A stretch of 59,437 nucleotides of DNA. Source: a virus. Positions 24,068 through 32,410 of the stretch are shown here, in pieces; within the stretch, counting starts at the first letter, position 1; each line of letters starts with the position of its first letter. The DNA lies in the IMG/VR virus record IMGVR_UViG_3300028569_002710, positions 1 to 59,437 of that record; one strand, 5' to 3'. The translations under genes and the position numbers were made by a program. The notes under the pieces are model-generated. The model made no database searches. It was not told the DNA's origin and was given only the letters and a program-made list of their open reading frames with translations.

Positions 24068-24328
24068 TCAAACTTTTTTCAAGCATACTATTGGCTGTTT
24101 GGTATCACGATGTACAACAAATATGTCATTCTTGGAAACATAAGCAATATGCTTCTTCCTGCAAAGCTTAACCTTGCTGCATATTTCTTCTTGACTTGGA
24201 CTTGCAATTTTCAAGACTGAATCCGTTGCAGAAATCTTATCAATCATCCATTCGTCCAATTCATTGTCATATGTGCTATCGACCACACATAGTCTAAGAT
24301 CGACGTTTTTGCCTAATGGGTTTTTCAT
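24068..24328 (-). CDS. Small unknown protein
   Basis: 86 residues from the ATG at 24328, preceded by AAAGGA; a frame extension uses TTG and is less likely. It has alternating strands, with KNVDLRLCVVDSTYDNELDE and KKHIAYVSKNDIFVVHRD. No family is recognised. It lies 39 bp upstream of the 23189 gene on the same strand. Confidence 0.6.
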   Translation of the reverse strand: MKNPLGKNVDLRLCVVDSTYDNELDEWMIDKISATDSVLKIASPSQEEICSKVKLCRKKHIAYVSKNDIFVVHRDTKQPIVCLKKV

Positions 24329-24415
24329 CTCATCGATTCCTTTCAAAAATTTGCTTTATCCTATAATAACTTATAGAATTTAAGGTAATTTGTAAACAGA
24401 GAATAAAAAAAAATT

Positions 24416-24889
24416 ATGATATATTGTGATTTAGATGGTGTTCTTGTTGATTTAGCTGGAAAACTAAGTGATATATATGGATTTCATCTTAGCAACGGAG
24501 AAACATTCATAGACTACTTCAACAGTTATATCGACAAGCTCACAAGCAAAGAAAAAATTGAATTTTGGGCAAATCTACCTGAAACAAAAGACTGTCAAAT
24601 CCTATGGGATTTTATCAAAGAATATAAACCTTATATCCTGACATCATGTTCAGAGTCAAAAGAAGCATGTGAAGGTAAAAATATATGGTGCCAGAATCAT
24701 ATTGGCGTTTCTGGAAATAGAATTATCTGTGTTGAGAAAAGCAAGTTGAAAAAATATTACGCTAGTTCAGGAAAAATACTAATAGACGATCTCCCCAGTA
24801 ACATCCAAGAATGGCATGACTGGGGAGGAACTGGAATATTACACGTTGATGCTGAGAGAACAATCAATGAGCTTAGAAAGGCATTCTAA
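24416..24889 (+). CDS. HAD-superfamily phosphatase (deoxyribonucleotidase-like)
   Basis: 157 residues. MIYCDLDGVLVDL supplies the DxD nucleophile pair at D5 and D7. YILTSCS is motif II, KSKLKKYY supplies the Lys, and ILIDDLPSNIQEW with GGTGILH are motif IV and the tail typical of 5'(3')-deoxyribonucleotidase-like phage proteins. It likely hydrolyses nucleotide monophosphates. It abuts the convergent glycosyltransferase gene with no gap. Confidence 0.82.
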   Translation: MIYCDLDGVLVDLAGKLSDIYGFHLSNGETFIDYFNSYIDKLTSKEKIEFWANLPETKDCQILWDFIKEYKPYILTSCSESKEACEGKNIWCQNHIGVSGNRIICVEKSKLKKYYASSGKILIDDLPSNIQEWHDWGGTGILHVDAERTINELRKAF

Positions 24890-26032
24890 TCAATCTACTG
24901 GCAAAATATTGTTGAAAGAACAAGCAATACTGTGAAGGTGTTTCACATATTTTCCTGTGTCGTAATAAGCTTCATTATTTATGAAGAAACAAAATCTTGG
25001 GAATGGATTCTTTCTTGATTGACCAACAAGTCTTGTTGTTGCGTTAAGCAAACCTATTCTTTGACCATGATCAGAATAAATTTGTGCAATTTCAAGAAGA
25101 TGTTCGTTTCTTTCTGGGCAAAATGGCTCTGCCTGCATCAATAATGAAATAGCAGCCTCATCATCTTTGATTATTCTTTGGCACTCTGCCATGAAAACTA
25201 GAACCATGTAGGCCATTTCATCCATGTGCTTCGGCTTTTTAGTTTCTGAGTATTGATGAACAACATTCAAATATTGCTCAAAAAAGAATATAGCTCTTCT
25301 TGCACATTCATGTAAATGATTTGTTCCAAAAGGCCACTTTGTTCTTGGATCAAGAACTGCATCTCTATAGCTTTTGCCAATATAGAAAAGATGATATGTG
25401 TCATTAGACATCTTACTGTCAGACAAAAGATCCTTCTCTATCTCTAAAGCATCGGAATAAAACTTAGTGGGATTGAACCAAGTCCTGCCGTCACCCATGA
25501 TTAAGTGTTTGAATTTTGGAGAAAGAGAAACCCTCTGGAATCCTTCGCCTATATTATCTTTGTCCATATAAATGGTTTCATGACGCTTATCATGCTTGAA
25601 TTTCCAAGGAAGCTTAGAGTTCCATAGCCAACAGCGTTGATAACTGCATTGACCTTGCAGCGCAACTATATTGAAGCTTTCGATAGTTGTATCGTTGATT
25701 AGCTTCCAATCAAGTTCATCATCGACCTGCAAAATCTCATCAGCGTCGATTCTCAATATCCAATCACAGTTGTGTGAAGCTTGCAAAGCTGTTTGTAAAG
25801 CATGATCACGATTATATCCGGGATACTGCCAAGAAATTTCATAAAGAAATCCGGGTATGTTCTTATCCTGAAAGAAGTTACGAATTATTTCTTGTGTTCC
25901 GTCAGTGGAGCCATTGTCCTGAATAATCCAATAGTCAATATAATTATAACAAGATTCAAGCATCCTTTTGATTACATGGGCTTCATTGGCGACCATAGTA
26001 TTCAAGCAGATTCTAGACCTTTTGGGTTCCAT
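24890..26032 (-). CDS. GT2-family glycosyltransferase
   Basis: 380 residues. ICLNTMVANEAHVIKRMLES, IIQDNGSTDGTQEIIRNFF and WILRIDADEIL form the GT-A fold nucleotide-sugar site, with DxD at about residue 97. The C-terminal 120 residues are helical, possibly TPR-like. It is cytoplasmic, and donor and acceptor are unknown. It starts a minus-strand gene cluster and may decorate phage proteins or host surface glycans. Confidence 0.85.
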   Translation of the reverse strand: MEPKRSRICLNTMVANEAHVIKRMLESCYNYIDYWIIQDNGSTDGTQEIIRNFFQDKNIPGFLYEISWQYPGYNRDHALQTALQASHNCDWILRIDADEILQVDDELDWKLINDTTIESFNIVALQGQCSYQRCWLWNSKLPWKFKHDKRHETIYMDKDNIGEGFQRVSLSPKFKHLIMGDGRTWFNPTKFYSDALEIEKDLLSDSKMSNDTYHLFYIGKSYRDAVLDPRTKWPFGTNHLHECARRAIFFFEQYLNVVHQYSETKKPKHMDEMAYMVLVFMAECQRIIKDDEAAISLLMQAEPFCPERNEHLLEIAQIYSDHGQRIGLLNATTRLVGQSRKNPFPRFCFFINNEAYYDTGKYVKHLHSIACSFNNILPVD

Positions 26033-26060
26033 CTTAACCTCTTAAAGCGACAAATGATGA

Positions 26061-26450
26061 TTACCGTTGTGATCCGTCTTCTGTCGAAGGAACATCTATT
26101 GCAGGTAATTCTGGGACTGACATACCTTTATTTTTCATTTCTCTGAAAATAAGGGTTGTGGCCAGATGCAAAAGATTAACGCTATCATAAGGCTTGAAGC
26201 TATTCAACTCAATTTTCATTCCCATTTCTTCTTTGCTGGACATTGGCATTAAGAGAATATAAGAATTGTTTGGTCTATTGCGAAATTCAGTCAAAAGTTG
26301 TTCTTTAGTTGCTAATTCGAGATCTTCAAGCAAATATTGAGATTGAATTAATTTAATGTGTCTCAGCATATAGATGCGATAAAACAAAAATATAAATGTA
26401 GCTAAAGTAAATCCTGCGATGAATATTGATAAGAGAAAGAGATAATCCAT
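26061..26450 (-). CDS. Single-span membrane protein
   Basis: 129 residues. The first 28 (YLFLLSIFIAGFTLATFIFL) form a signal anchor. The remainder is cytoplasmic with YLLEDLELATKEQLLTEFRN and an acidic, Pro-rich C-terminus. Function is unknown. It lies 8 bp after the GGCT-like gene in the same operon. Confidence 0.65.
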   Translation of the reverse strand: MDYLFLLSIFIAGFTLATFIFLFYRIYMLRHIKLIQSQYLLEDLELATKEQLLTEFRNRPNNSYILLMPMSSKEEMGMKIELNSFKPYDSVNLLHLATTLIFREMKNKGMSVPELPAIDVPSTEDGSQR

Positions 26451-26458
26451 AAAATTCC

Positions 26459-26887
26459 TTACTTTCTATGCCAAAAAGATCCACAGCATGCCGCTCCATT
26501 TATCGGCTGTTTGTACAAATAAGCATAAGCTTTATTTTCTTGTACATCATTCCAAACTGTTTTGTCAATAGGCAAACGACTAAGAGTAAACTCTTCGATA
26601 TTTATGGTTGATCTTTCAAACAAATTAATTTCTACGCCTTCTATTTTATCCAATCTTACAAGACAATCCTCATCAACTTCCCAAATTTCACCAAAAATAG
26701 ATTTATCTGCCTTGATATTATTTTGTTCGGCAAGTTTTTTATTGAGAAGGGCGGGATATCCTCCTGTTGCATGCATGCTATATTCAGGCTTTGTTTTAGC
26801 AGTTCCCAAATAGATCTGTCCCTGCAAAGCATAATTTCTAGTAAACCCTATTTTTAGAGTTCCGTAAACAAAAAGCAATACGCTCAT
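26459..26887 (-). CDS. Gamma-glutamylcyclotransferase-like (GGCT/AIG2) protein
   Basis: 142 residues. LLFVYGTLKIG at residues 4-14 is the substrate loop of the cyclotransferase fold. GGYPALL, then IFGEIWEVDEDCLVRLDKIE supply the remaining strands and probable catalytic Glu, and AYAYLYK is the last strand. These enzymes release 5-oxoproline from gamma-glutamyl compounds. Start overlaps the stop of a 44-residue membrane peptide by 4 nt. An amidoligase-like protein, a frequent partner of GGCT-like genes, is encoded at 52906. Confidence 0.85.
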   Translation of the reverse strand: MSVLLFVYGTLKIGFTRNYALQGQIYLGTAKTKPEYSMHATGGYPALLNKKLAEQNNIKADKSIFGEIWEVDEDCLVRLDKIEGVEINLFERSTINIEEFTLSRLPIDKTVWNDVQENKAYAYLYKQPINGAACCGSFWHRK

Positions 26888-27018
26888 TCATCTTCCTTAA
26901 TTCTTGTTGTCTCATCTTCATTAGTTCTTGTAATAGCAATAATGAAAGTGCAAATTACAAAAGCACTTAGCATAAAAAACACAAAAGAACCTAAATGAGA
27001 TAGTGTGCTGTAAATCAT
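26884..27018 (-). CDS. 44-residue membrane peptide
   Basis: The ATG at 27018 lies one base after the stop of the upstream gene and the frame ends in an ATGA overlap with the GGCT-like gene, so it fits exactly between two genes. One membrane helix (SFVFFMLSAFVICTFIIAI) is followed by a charged tail RTNEDETTRIKEDE. Function is unknown. Confidence 0.68.
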   Translation of the reverse strand: MIYSTLSHLGSFVFFMLSAFVICTFIIAITRTNEDETTRIKEDE

Positions 27019-27019
27019 T

Positions 27020-27640
27020 TTAAGAGTAATCCTTTATTTGTAAAGAAAAAGAATTAGCGAAGGAAACAAAGAAATTCAAGACAAGATCATCGCTTTGCAC
27101 AGAACCTTGTAGATATCCTCTTTCAAAGAGGTAGGCCTTGCAACCAAAAAATCCATTCCAAAAATCATATGTTCCAAGCATATAATCGCTAGACAAGTAT
27201 TTGCCATGTACATTTTCAATTTTCTGCTTCAAAGATTCTATCATTGCAGCCCTGTCATATAAATTGACTACAGACTGAGTCAAATCCTGCACATTAAAAG
27301 AACTTAATCCACAAATCAAATCAGATTCTCCGTCAACAGATGACGTATTTCTAGAATAAATTCCAGCTTTAGGCAAAATCTCAGGCTGAGTCCAAAGACA
27401 TCTTTGATTTTTTTCTAAATTTTGAACCAAAGTGTAATCCACATTACAATCTGTCTTGAATTTATTCAAAACAGGAACATAACGAAAATTAAGTTCAGCA
27501 ATCTTTGTGATTGCTTCTTCTGGCAAATCTTTGCCTATAATTAGAGCATCGAGTGATGCAGATTTGGTATTACGGACCCAATTGAGGCCAAACTTATTCC
27601 AACTGTTCTCATTGAAAAAAGTAGAAACAATATAACTCAT
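27020..27640 (-). CDS. Unknown protein, possibly glycan-related
   Basis: 206 residues. YIVSTFFNENSWNKFGLNWV at the start, LDALIIGKDLPEEAI, and near the end YDFWNGFFGCKAYLFERGYL recall small GT-A-type glycosyltransferases, but no DxD is evident. Coupled to the following peptide and GGCT gene. The family assignment is uncertain. Confidence 0.5.
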   Translation of the reverse strand: MSYIVSTFFNENSWNKFGLNWVRNTKSASLDALIIGKDLPEEAITKIAELNFRYVPVLNKFKTDCNVDYTLVQNLEKNQRCLWTQPEILPKAGIYSRNTSSVDGESDLICGLSSFNVQDLTQSVVNLYDRAAMIESLKQKIENVHGKYLSSDYMLGTYDFWNGFFGCKAYLFERGYLQGSVQSDDLVLNFFVSFANSFSLQIKDYS

Positions 27641-27763
27641 TTAGCTCAACCCTCTTGGCATGTGAAGTCTCTCAAAACAAGAAAATTAGTTTTCATTTAT
27701 TATGATAGTTACATTGACAGCCAAAAAGACAATATTTTAGCTGATATTCATCGAAACATCACA

Positions 27764-27791
27764 CCCTCCGCCCTCCGCCCTCCGCCCTCCG
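27764..27791. repeat. Four tandem CCCTCCG heptamers (G-quadruplex motif on minus strand)
   Basis: CCCTCCG is repeated four times without interruption, then runs into the dispersed leader element (about 27785-27815). The minus strand reads GGG-CGGA-GGG-CGGA-GGG-CGGA-GGG, a textbook G3N4 quadruplex pattern in very AT-rich DNA. It lies between clpX and the gene at 27020, and would be in the minus-strand transcript. Confidence 0.9.
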
Positions 27792-27815
27792 TTTCATCAA
27801 CGGAAGGCGGATTTC
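27785..27815. repeat. Dispersed leader element, copy B
   Basis: On the minus strand GGAAATCCGCCTTCCGTTGA followed by TGAAACGGAGG matches the leader element. It merges into four heptamer repeats. It is 145-175 nt upstream of the gene at 27020-27640. Confidence 0.55.
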
Positions 27816-27865
27816 CAAAATAATGATAATCCTAATGAACCAAAAGGTCAATAGATCTTAAAAAT

Positions 27866-29134
27866 TTAAGCTGCTAGGCTTTTTTGAAAAAGAGCAGTTT
27901 GACCCAAAACGACATCCTTGGTAACTACTACTGTTTCTCCACCATGATCTGTCAAATGGTACATGATGTCAATCATGAATTCTTCCATGACAGTCCTTAG
28001 TCCACGAGCTCCAGTTCCAACACTCAAGGCTTTCTTGGCAATTTCTCGTAAAGCTTCGTCAGTGAATGACAACTTTACATTATCTTGCCAACACATTTTC
28101 TGATATTGTTTCACGAGAGCATCTTTAGGATCGGTAAGAATCTTCATAAGGCTTTCTTCGTCAAGACCTTTCAAAGGTGTCACAACAGGAAGACGACCAA
28201 CTAGTTCTGGGATCATTCCAAACTCGATAAGGTCATCCTGAGTGACATGCTGAAGAATCCATTCTTCATCAAGATTCGATGAAGCACTTCCGAACCCCAT
28301 TTGATTTTTACCTATTCTACGCTTAATAATGTCTTCTAGGCCATTAAAAGCACCACCACAGATGAATAGTACGTTAGTAGTATCAACCTGAAGGAACTGC
28401 TGCTCTGGATGTTTACGGCCACCACCGGGAGGCACATTGCAAACAGTACCTTCAAGCATTTTCAGTAGAGCCTGTTGAACTCCTTCCCCTGATACATCAC
28501 GAGTGATACTAACACTTTGGCTTGTCTTACCAATCTTATCGATCTCATCAAGGAAAATAATTCCAGTCTGAGCCAATTCAATGTTAAAATCAGCTTCCCT
28601 TACAATCTTAAGAATTAAATTCTCGACATCTTCTCCAACATACCCAGCTTCTGTAAGGGTTGTTGCATCGCCAATTGCGAATGGAACTTCAAGAATCTTT
28701 GCAAGAGTCCTAGCCAAAGAAGTCTTTCCTGATCCAGTTGGCCCTATCAACAGGATATTTGACTTTTCGATATTAACATCAGAGAATGGATTATCATCAG
28801 TGATGCAAAAATTCTGAGTCAATCTTTTATAATGATTAGTGACAGCAACTGCCAAACAACGCTTGGCCTTATCTTGGCCAATGATGCTCTTGTCAAGATG
28901 TTCAACAATTTGCTTTGGAGAAGGAATCATCTTTTTTGCACTCATGTTTGCAGCTTTGCTGTTCTTACTCACCATGGTTTGACAAATTTCGATGCACTCT
29001 GCACATATGTAAACCTTGCTCCCAGCAGGTCTACCATTCTGTTCACGGCTGATATTTGGACCTTCAACTAACATCCCTGCCTGAGAACTAGACATTCCAC
29101 AGTAGTCACAGAAAGGACCCTTCTTTTTCGCCAT
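27866..29134 (-). CDS. clpX: ClpX-like AAA+ unfoldase
   Basis: 422 residues, full length for ClpX. An N-terminal zinc domain (C9, C12, C44, C47) binds adaptors. Walker A GPTGSGKT is at 131-138 and Walker B IIFLDEID at 192-199. The pore loop GYVG lies near 164 and the RKH loop near 240. The ClpP-docking loop is kept as MGF (279-281), where bacterial ClpX usually has IGF. It could therefore plug into host ClpP and redirect proteolysis. No clpP is in the window. A good AAGGAG site precedes the ATG. Confidence 0.95.
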   Translation of the reverse strand: MAKKKGPFCDYCGMSSSQAGMLVEGPNISREQNGRPAGSKVYICAECIEICQTMVSKNSKAANMSAKKMIPSPKQIVEHLDKSIIGQDKAKRCLAVAVTNHYKRLTQNFCITDDNPFSDVNIEKSNILLIGPTGSGKTSLARTLAKILEVPFAIGDATTLTEAGYVGEDVENLILKIVREADFNIELAQTGIIFLDEIDKIGKTSQSVSITRDVSGEGVQQALLKMLEGTVCNVPPGGGRKHPEQQFLQVDTTNVLFICGGAFNGLEDIIKRRIGKNQMGFGSASSNLDEEWILQHVTQDDLIEFGMIPELVGRLPVVTPLKGLDEESLMKILTDPKDALVKQYQKMCWQDNVKLSFTDEALREIAKKALSVGTGARGLRTVMEEFMIDIMYHLTDHGGETVVVTKDVVLGQTALFQKSLAA

Positions 29135-29219
29135 GAATCAAACTCCTTAGTTTCAACTTGCCAAAATCATTATACAGTAATTCTTGATTAATTTAACAAG
29201 AAACAACTATTATATATTA

Positions 29220-29319
29220 ATGGCTGGTCAGATAATGGAGGTCGTTTTCACACTTTCCTGACCCGGTATCTGTTTATGCAGAAGCAAAGATTAAGTGTTG
29301 TCCGCTATGCAACAGCCAT
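29220..29319 (+). ncRNA. Possible small structured RNA upstream of a terminator
   Basis: Between clpX and the next gene lies about 190 bp without a reading frame. ATGGCTG (29220) pairs with CAGCCAT (29319). GGTCAG (29226) can pair with CTGACC (29258), and GTTG with CAAC near 29300. Strand is uncertain. It could equally be leader sequence for clpX. Confidence 0.3.
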
Positions 29320-29324
29320 CAAAA

Positions 29325-29354
29325 TCAAAAAACCCCGTTCGTATGTGAACGGGG
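29325..29354 (-). terminator. Intrinsic terminator of the winged-helix gene
   Basis: CCCCGTTC pairs with GAACGGGG across a 6-nt loop. On the minus strand it is followed by TTTTTTG. It ends the gene at 29392-29832. Confidence 0.9.
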
Positions 29355-29391
29355 TGTGCTAAATCAAGTTTATTGTTTCAAATCGTAAAAA

Positions 29392-29832
29392 CTAGTCAAT
29401 CTTGCCAGAAAACTGATATTCACGGGTCATATCATTTTTCGTGAAAACGCCCTTCTTGCAAAGTTTCTGCAAACACTGATAAACCATGTTGCTCAAATTA
29501 CCACTGTTAGTCTTATAGCCGGTTTCAAGAACGAGTTCAGCAATTTTCTCATACCTCATGAAATGAGGATGCTGCTGACCAATTGTTTCCAAAAGATTGG
29601 GCAGTTTCATTGACTTACCGCTGGAAACAGGAGAAGCAATACGAGTGCGACGAACCTTAACAGAGTTGTCACCACGAAAAATTACTGGGTCTTCATGACT
29701 GGTCGGAATATCTGTATCAATAGTATGCTCTTCTTCGAGCCTGACAAGCTCCTCGATACAGTTAATCTTCTTAGCAATCTTATCTTGCTGTGCCTTAAGT
29801 GCTACCAATTCGTTTGCCCAAGATGTCTTCAC
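29392..29832 (-). CDS. Coiled-coil plus winged-helix-like DNA-binding protein
   Basis: 146 residues. The N-terminal coiled coil (about 5-35, VALKAQQDKIAKKINCIEEL) is followed by an acidic linker and a C-terminal domain. In that domain YEKIAELVLETGYKTNSGNL, NMVYQCLQKLCKKGVF and a YQFSG wing look like a winged helix. It is divergent from csrA, with an inverted repeat between them. It is probably a small transcription regulator. Confidence 0.65.
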   Translation of the reverse strand: MKTSWANELVALKAQQDKIAKKINCIEELVRLEEEHTIDTDIPTSHEDPVIFRGDNSVKVRRTRIASPVSSGKSMKLPNLLETIGQQHPHFMRYEKIAELVLETGYKTNSGNLSNMVYQCLQKLCKKGVFTKNDMTREYQFSGKID

Positions 29833-29849
29833 GTCTTTGCTCCTTAATA

Positions 29850-29879
29850 TACTGGCGTGTTAGTAAATGAAAGCCAGTA
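29850..29879. promoter_or_regulatory. Inverted repeat (possible operator)
   Basis: TACTGGC and GCCAGTA are separated by 16 bp, 18 bp upstream of the winged-helix gene and in the divergent region shared with csrA. This is the expected place for an autoregulatory operator. Confidence 0.4.
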
Positions 29880-29974
29880 AGTAATTAATATACGAATTTT
29901 TTTTTGTTGTAAAGCCATGTTGCAGAAAAAAAAGTAAAAATTGTAAAATTTCAGCAAACTTACTCGCTTAATAT

Positions 29975-30014
29975 TGTGTCAGAGGACACATGGAAAGCAA
30001 AGAAAGGAAGTTAA
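29975..30014 (+). promoter_or_regulatory. GGA-rich csrA leader with hairpin
   Basis: GTGTCAGAGGACAC forms a 5-bp hairpin and is followed by three GGA triplets within about 35 nt, the last being the AAGGAAG ribosome-binding site. CsrA recognises GGA in such leaders, so autorepression is plausible. Confidence 0.45.
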
Positions 30015-30245
30015 ATGCTGGTACTTAGTCGCAAGAAGGACGAACAGATCATTCTACAGGTCCCCGGTATGCAGGACATAGTCCTGACGGTTGTGAGGAT
30101 CGATAACCGCAACAAGGTCAGGATCGGGATTGAAGCCAATAAGAGTGTGACAGTGCTGCGTAAGGAACTCGCAGCAAACGCCATGGAAATTGACCCCCGT
30201 GCCCCCAAAGGCCAGATCTCAGCAATAACTGATGATACTAAATAG
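30015..30245 (+). CDS. csrA: CsrA carbon-storage/translation regulator
   Basis: 76 residues, slightly longer than usual. MLVLSRKKDEQIIL, VVRIDNRNKVRIGIEA and SVTVLRKEL are the strands of the CsrA dimer. The RNA-binding residues L4 and the Arg in VLRKE (R49, equivalent to R44 in E. coli) are kept. The protein represses or activates mRNAs by binding GGA motifs near ribosome-binding sites. GC is higher than in the surrounding DNA, suggesting host origin. The leader itself is GGA-rich. Confidence 0.95.
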   Translation: MLVLSRKKDEQIILQVPGMQDIVLTVVRIDNRNKVRIGIEANKSVTVLRKELAANAMEIDPRAPKGQISAITDDTK

Positions 30246-30250
30246 AAAAT

Positions 30251-30553
30251 TCAGTATTTTATATAAGATTTGTTGGCAACACCCAACTTTTTAAGAACTT
30301 GCAGGAATTCTTGATGTGAATATTCATTGTCAGCAACATATGCCAAAACAAGAATAATCATGTCTTCATCAAGCTTTGTATGCCATTTCAATTGCTCATG
30401 ATTGAAATGGTTTTTTCTGACAAGCCATCCAGCCGAAAGCAACTGGTTGATATCACTTGAATCAAAAACTTGACTACAGATAGAACAAGAAATCAACCCA
30501 TCTGAAAGTTGCTCTTGTAGTTCGTGACCGCAAAAAGGGCATAAATGAATCAT
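30251..30553 (-). CDS. Zinc-ribbon protein
   Basis: 100 residues from the ATG at 30553; an extended frame would run through the upstream terminator. LCPFCGHELQEQLSDGLISC plus SICSQVF is a four-Cys zinc ribbon (residues 4-30). A helical tail follows with MIILVLAYVADNEYSH. It may bind nucleic acid. It is convergent with csrA, 5 bp away. Confidence 0.65.
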   Translation of the reverse strand: MIHLCPFCGHELQEQLSDGLISCSICSQVFDSSDINQLLSAGWLVRKNHFNHEQLKWHTKLDEDMIILVLAYVADNEYSHQEFLQVLKKLGVANKSYIKY

Positions 30554-30569
30554 TAATGTATTTATGCAC

Positions 30570-30606
30570 GAAAAAATAAAACCGTCCCATATTTTGTATG
30601 GGACGG
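30570..30606 (-). terminator. Intrinsic terminator after parB
   Basis: CCGTCCCATA pairs with TATGGGACGG across a 5-nt loop. On the minus strand a TTTTATTTTTT tract follows. It separates parB (stop 30622) from the zinc-ribbon gene. Confidence 0.88.
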
Positions 30607-30621
30607 CTTTAATTTCATAAA

Positions 30622-31839
30622 TCAAGCTGAATAATGACGTTTCAAAGTGCTAATCCAATCAGGGTTATTCACAAGAATGTTGTCATTAAATATTTTCACT
30701 ACCAACTTCAAGGCATCAACATGAGCAGTGAAGTCATCTCCCTCACCATTATTCCTCACCAAATTGGCAAAGAAATCACGTCCCTCAATGATTTTTGACT
30801 CTCTCATCTTTCTAGGTCCACCCTTGGGACCACGCTTGTTTGAAGTTCGAGGTATTTCGCCAGCAATTTGCTGACTTGCTTCCCTAATTTCCCTCGTAGT
30901 CGTAACAGGATTAGTGGTTTCCTCTATCTTGCGACGAACTGCACGAGATTCTACTTCCGCTCTGGCCAAATTGCTTCTGGCTTGATCCTGCTGTTGAGGG
31001 CTTTGAGCCAACACAACTTCGCCCTTAGCAATGTCTTCATTCGCCTCAGCCTGCTCTGCACGTCGAACAAGCCTTGCAATACGACGACCAGATGTTTCAT
31101 TTGCAGATTCATGCGCTGCAACTCTTACCTGATTACGGACCTTCTCGTCCTCAATTGCTGCCAACTCGACAGCAGAGTTGCGATCCAATCTGCCTTCAAT
31201 CAAATCAGCAAGTGTATGAGAATCCAAAGAAGCAATCAGACGGTCAGTGTCGGAAAGCCATTTTGAATCCTGTTGCAGGACTTCCATGATCTTTGCGTCA
31301 CTGGCCCCATTGTCACGAAGCTGAATTACTTCAACTATCTCATGACCATCTGTCAGATTGATGCGAGTCTTGTTTTCTGCCCATGCCAAAACAAGAGCGT
31401 CAAGATCGTCTCTGCACATGAAAATTTGACAAGGAACAAATTCATAAGCTTCATCAGCAGAAGCAGTTCTGCTGATAAATTCGCCCTTTTCATTGACCTT
31501 AGGAGTCCTTGGGTCAGCAACCATTTCCTTCTTGCGAATCAAGAAATCAAGAGAACGATAACGCCTGTCTCCACCTACAACCATCGGAAGGAATTTGTCT
31601 CCATCCTTTACCCACCTACAGACTAAAGGGTTGAGAAGAGTGTTCTTCTTGATGCTCTCACGGAGTTGAGATGACAAGTTCTTGTCAACAATGTCAGACT
31701 GACCACGTTCAGTCAAAAGACGTGGATTGTTCTTAGGAGCAATAATACTTGAAAAAGGAACCATAAAAAGGTTCCCAGTCAAATGCCTACTTCCTTCTGG
31801 CAAACCACTCATCACCAAGTCTTGTGTCTTCACTGACAT
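30622..31839 (-). CDS. ParB-like partition/nuclease-domain protein
   Basis: 405 residues. The ParB/Srx-type N-domain spans residues 20-165 with LRESIKKNTLLNPLVCRW, PMVVGGDRRYRSLDFL (89-96 core) and a helical WAENKTRINLT segment. A helix-turn-helix-like part follows (about 170-230), then an Arg/Glu-rich coiled coil and a basic linker (KRGPKGGPRKMRESK). Family members bind parS-like DNA and hydrolyse CTP, serving in segregation or transcription. No ParA is in the window. GC is above neighbours. Confidence 0.85.
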   Translation of the reverse strand: MSVKTQDLVMSGLPEGSRHLTGNLFMVPFSSIIAPKNNPRLLTERGQSDIVDKNLSSQLRESIKKNTLLNPLVCRWVKDGDKFLPMVVGGDRRYRSLDFLIRKKEMVADPRTPKVNEKGEFISRTASADEAYEFVPCQIFMCRDDLDALVLAWAENKTRINLTDGHEIVEVIQLRDNGASDAKIMEVLQQDSKWLSDTDRLIASLDSHTLADLIEGRLDRNSAVELAAIEDEKVRNQVRVAAHESANETSGRRIARLVRRAEQAEANEDIAKGEVVLAQSPQQQDQARSNLARAEVESRAVRRKIEETTNPVTTTREIREASQQIAGEIPRTSNKRGPKGGPRKMRESKIIEGRDFFANLVRNNGEGDDFTAHVDALKLVVKIFNDNILVNNPDWISTLKRHYSA

Positions 31840-31918
31840 GTCTTAACCTCATTCCGTCAAAGAGTAACTTGTTTCCAAAAAAGCAGAAGCACAAATAAAG
31901 TAAGCAGACTCAGTTAAA

Positions 31919-32392
31919 ATGTCAACACCACTAAACCAAAAGGTCAAAACAATGAATGACGAAGAAAGAAATTTCATCAAATCCGAAAGAATCAAAGAAG
32001 AATTTGAAGAATACAAGAAATTTGCTTACAAGAAAAATTTCTTTGTCATGGCCTTAGCTCTTGTTCTAGCAACTCAAACACAAAAGTTTGCTTCTTCTAT
32101 GACAGAGTCACTTGTTATGCCAATCATCAATTACTTGATATCAGCAACTAATGGCAACTGGCGCAATCTAGTTTTTACGCCAACAAAAGGACTTGAACTT
32201 GAAATTGGAAATCTAGTCAACGCCTTCCTTGAATTCACGATTGTTACAGCAATGCTATACTTGATCTTTCAAAAAATCATCAAAAGATTTGATCCTAATG
32301 CAGAACTGGAAATTCCTCATGCTAATCATACCGTCAACGCCGGACGGATTTCTCTAGGAATCATAGACGAAAAAAACCCAAAAATCAACTAA
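31919..32392 (+). CDS. mscL: MscL-like mechanosensitive channel
   Basis: 157 residues. After a charged N-terminal 45 residues come two membrane helices, NFFVMALALVLATQTQKFAS and LVNAFLEFTIVTAMLYLIF, separated by a loop containing ESLVMPIINYL, as in MscL. The usual GNVVDLA start is replaced by NFFVMALALVLA. The channel would form a large pore opened by membrane tension, so a role in lysis or osmotic control is possible. Its last 45 bp were copied to 37670. Confidence 0.75.
   Translation: MSTPLNQKVKTMNDEERNFIKSERIKEEFEEYKKFAYKKNFFVMALALVLATQTQKFASSMTESLVMPIINYLISATNGNWRNLVFTPTKGLELEIGNLVNAFLEFTIVTAMLYLIFQKIIKRFDPNAELEIPHANHTVNAGRISLGIIDEKNPKIN
32344..32389. repeat. Source copy of a 45-bp repeat (mscL 3' end)
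   Basis: ACGGATTTCTCTAGGAATC and the following about 26 bp recur at 37670-37714 with one A fewer in an A-run. Here the sequence is coding. Confidence 0.9.
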
Positions 32393-32410
32393 TCCAAAAG
32401 ATCAAAAAAA

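Noticed and set aside
27764-27791. Possible CRISPR-like array
   Set aside because: The repeats are contiguous 7-mers without spacers; no cas genes anywhere in the window.
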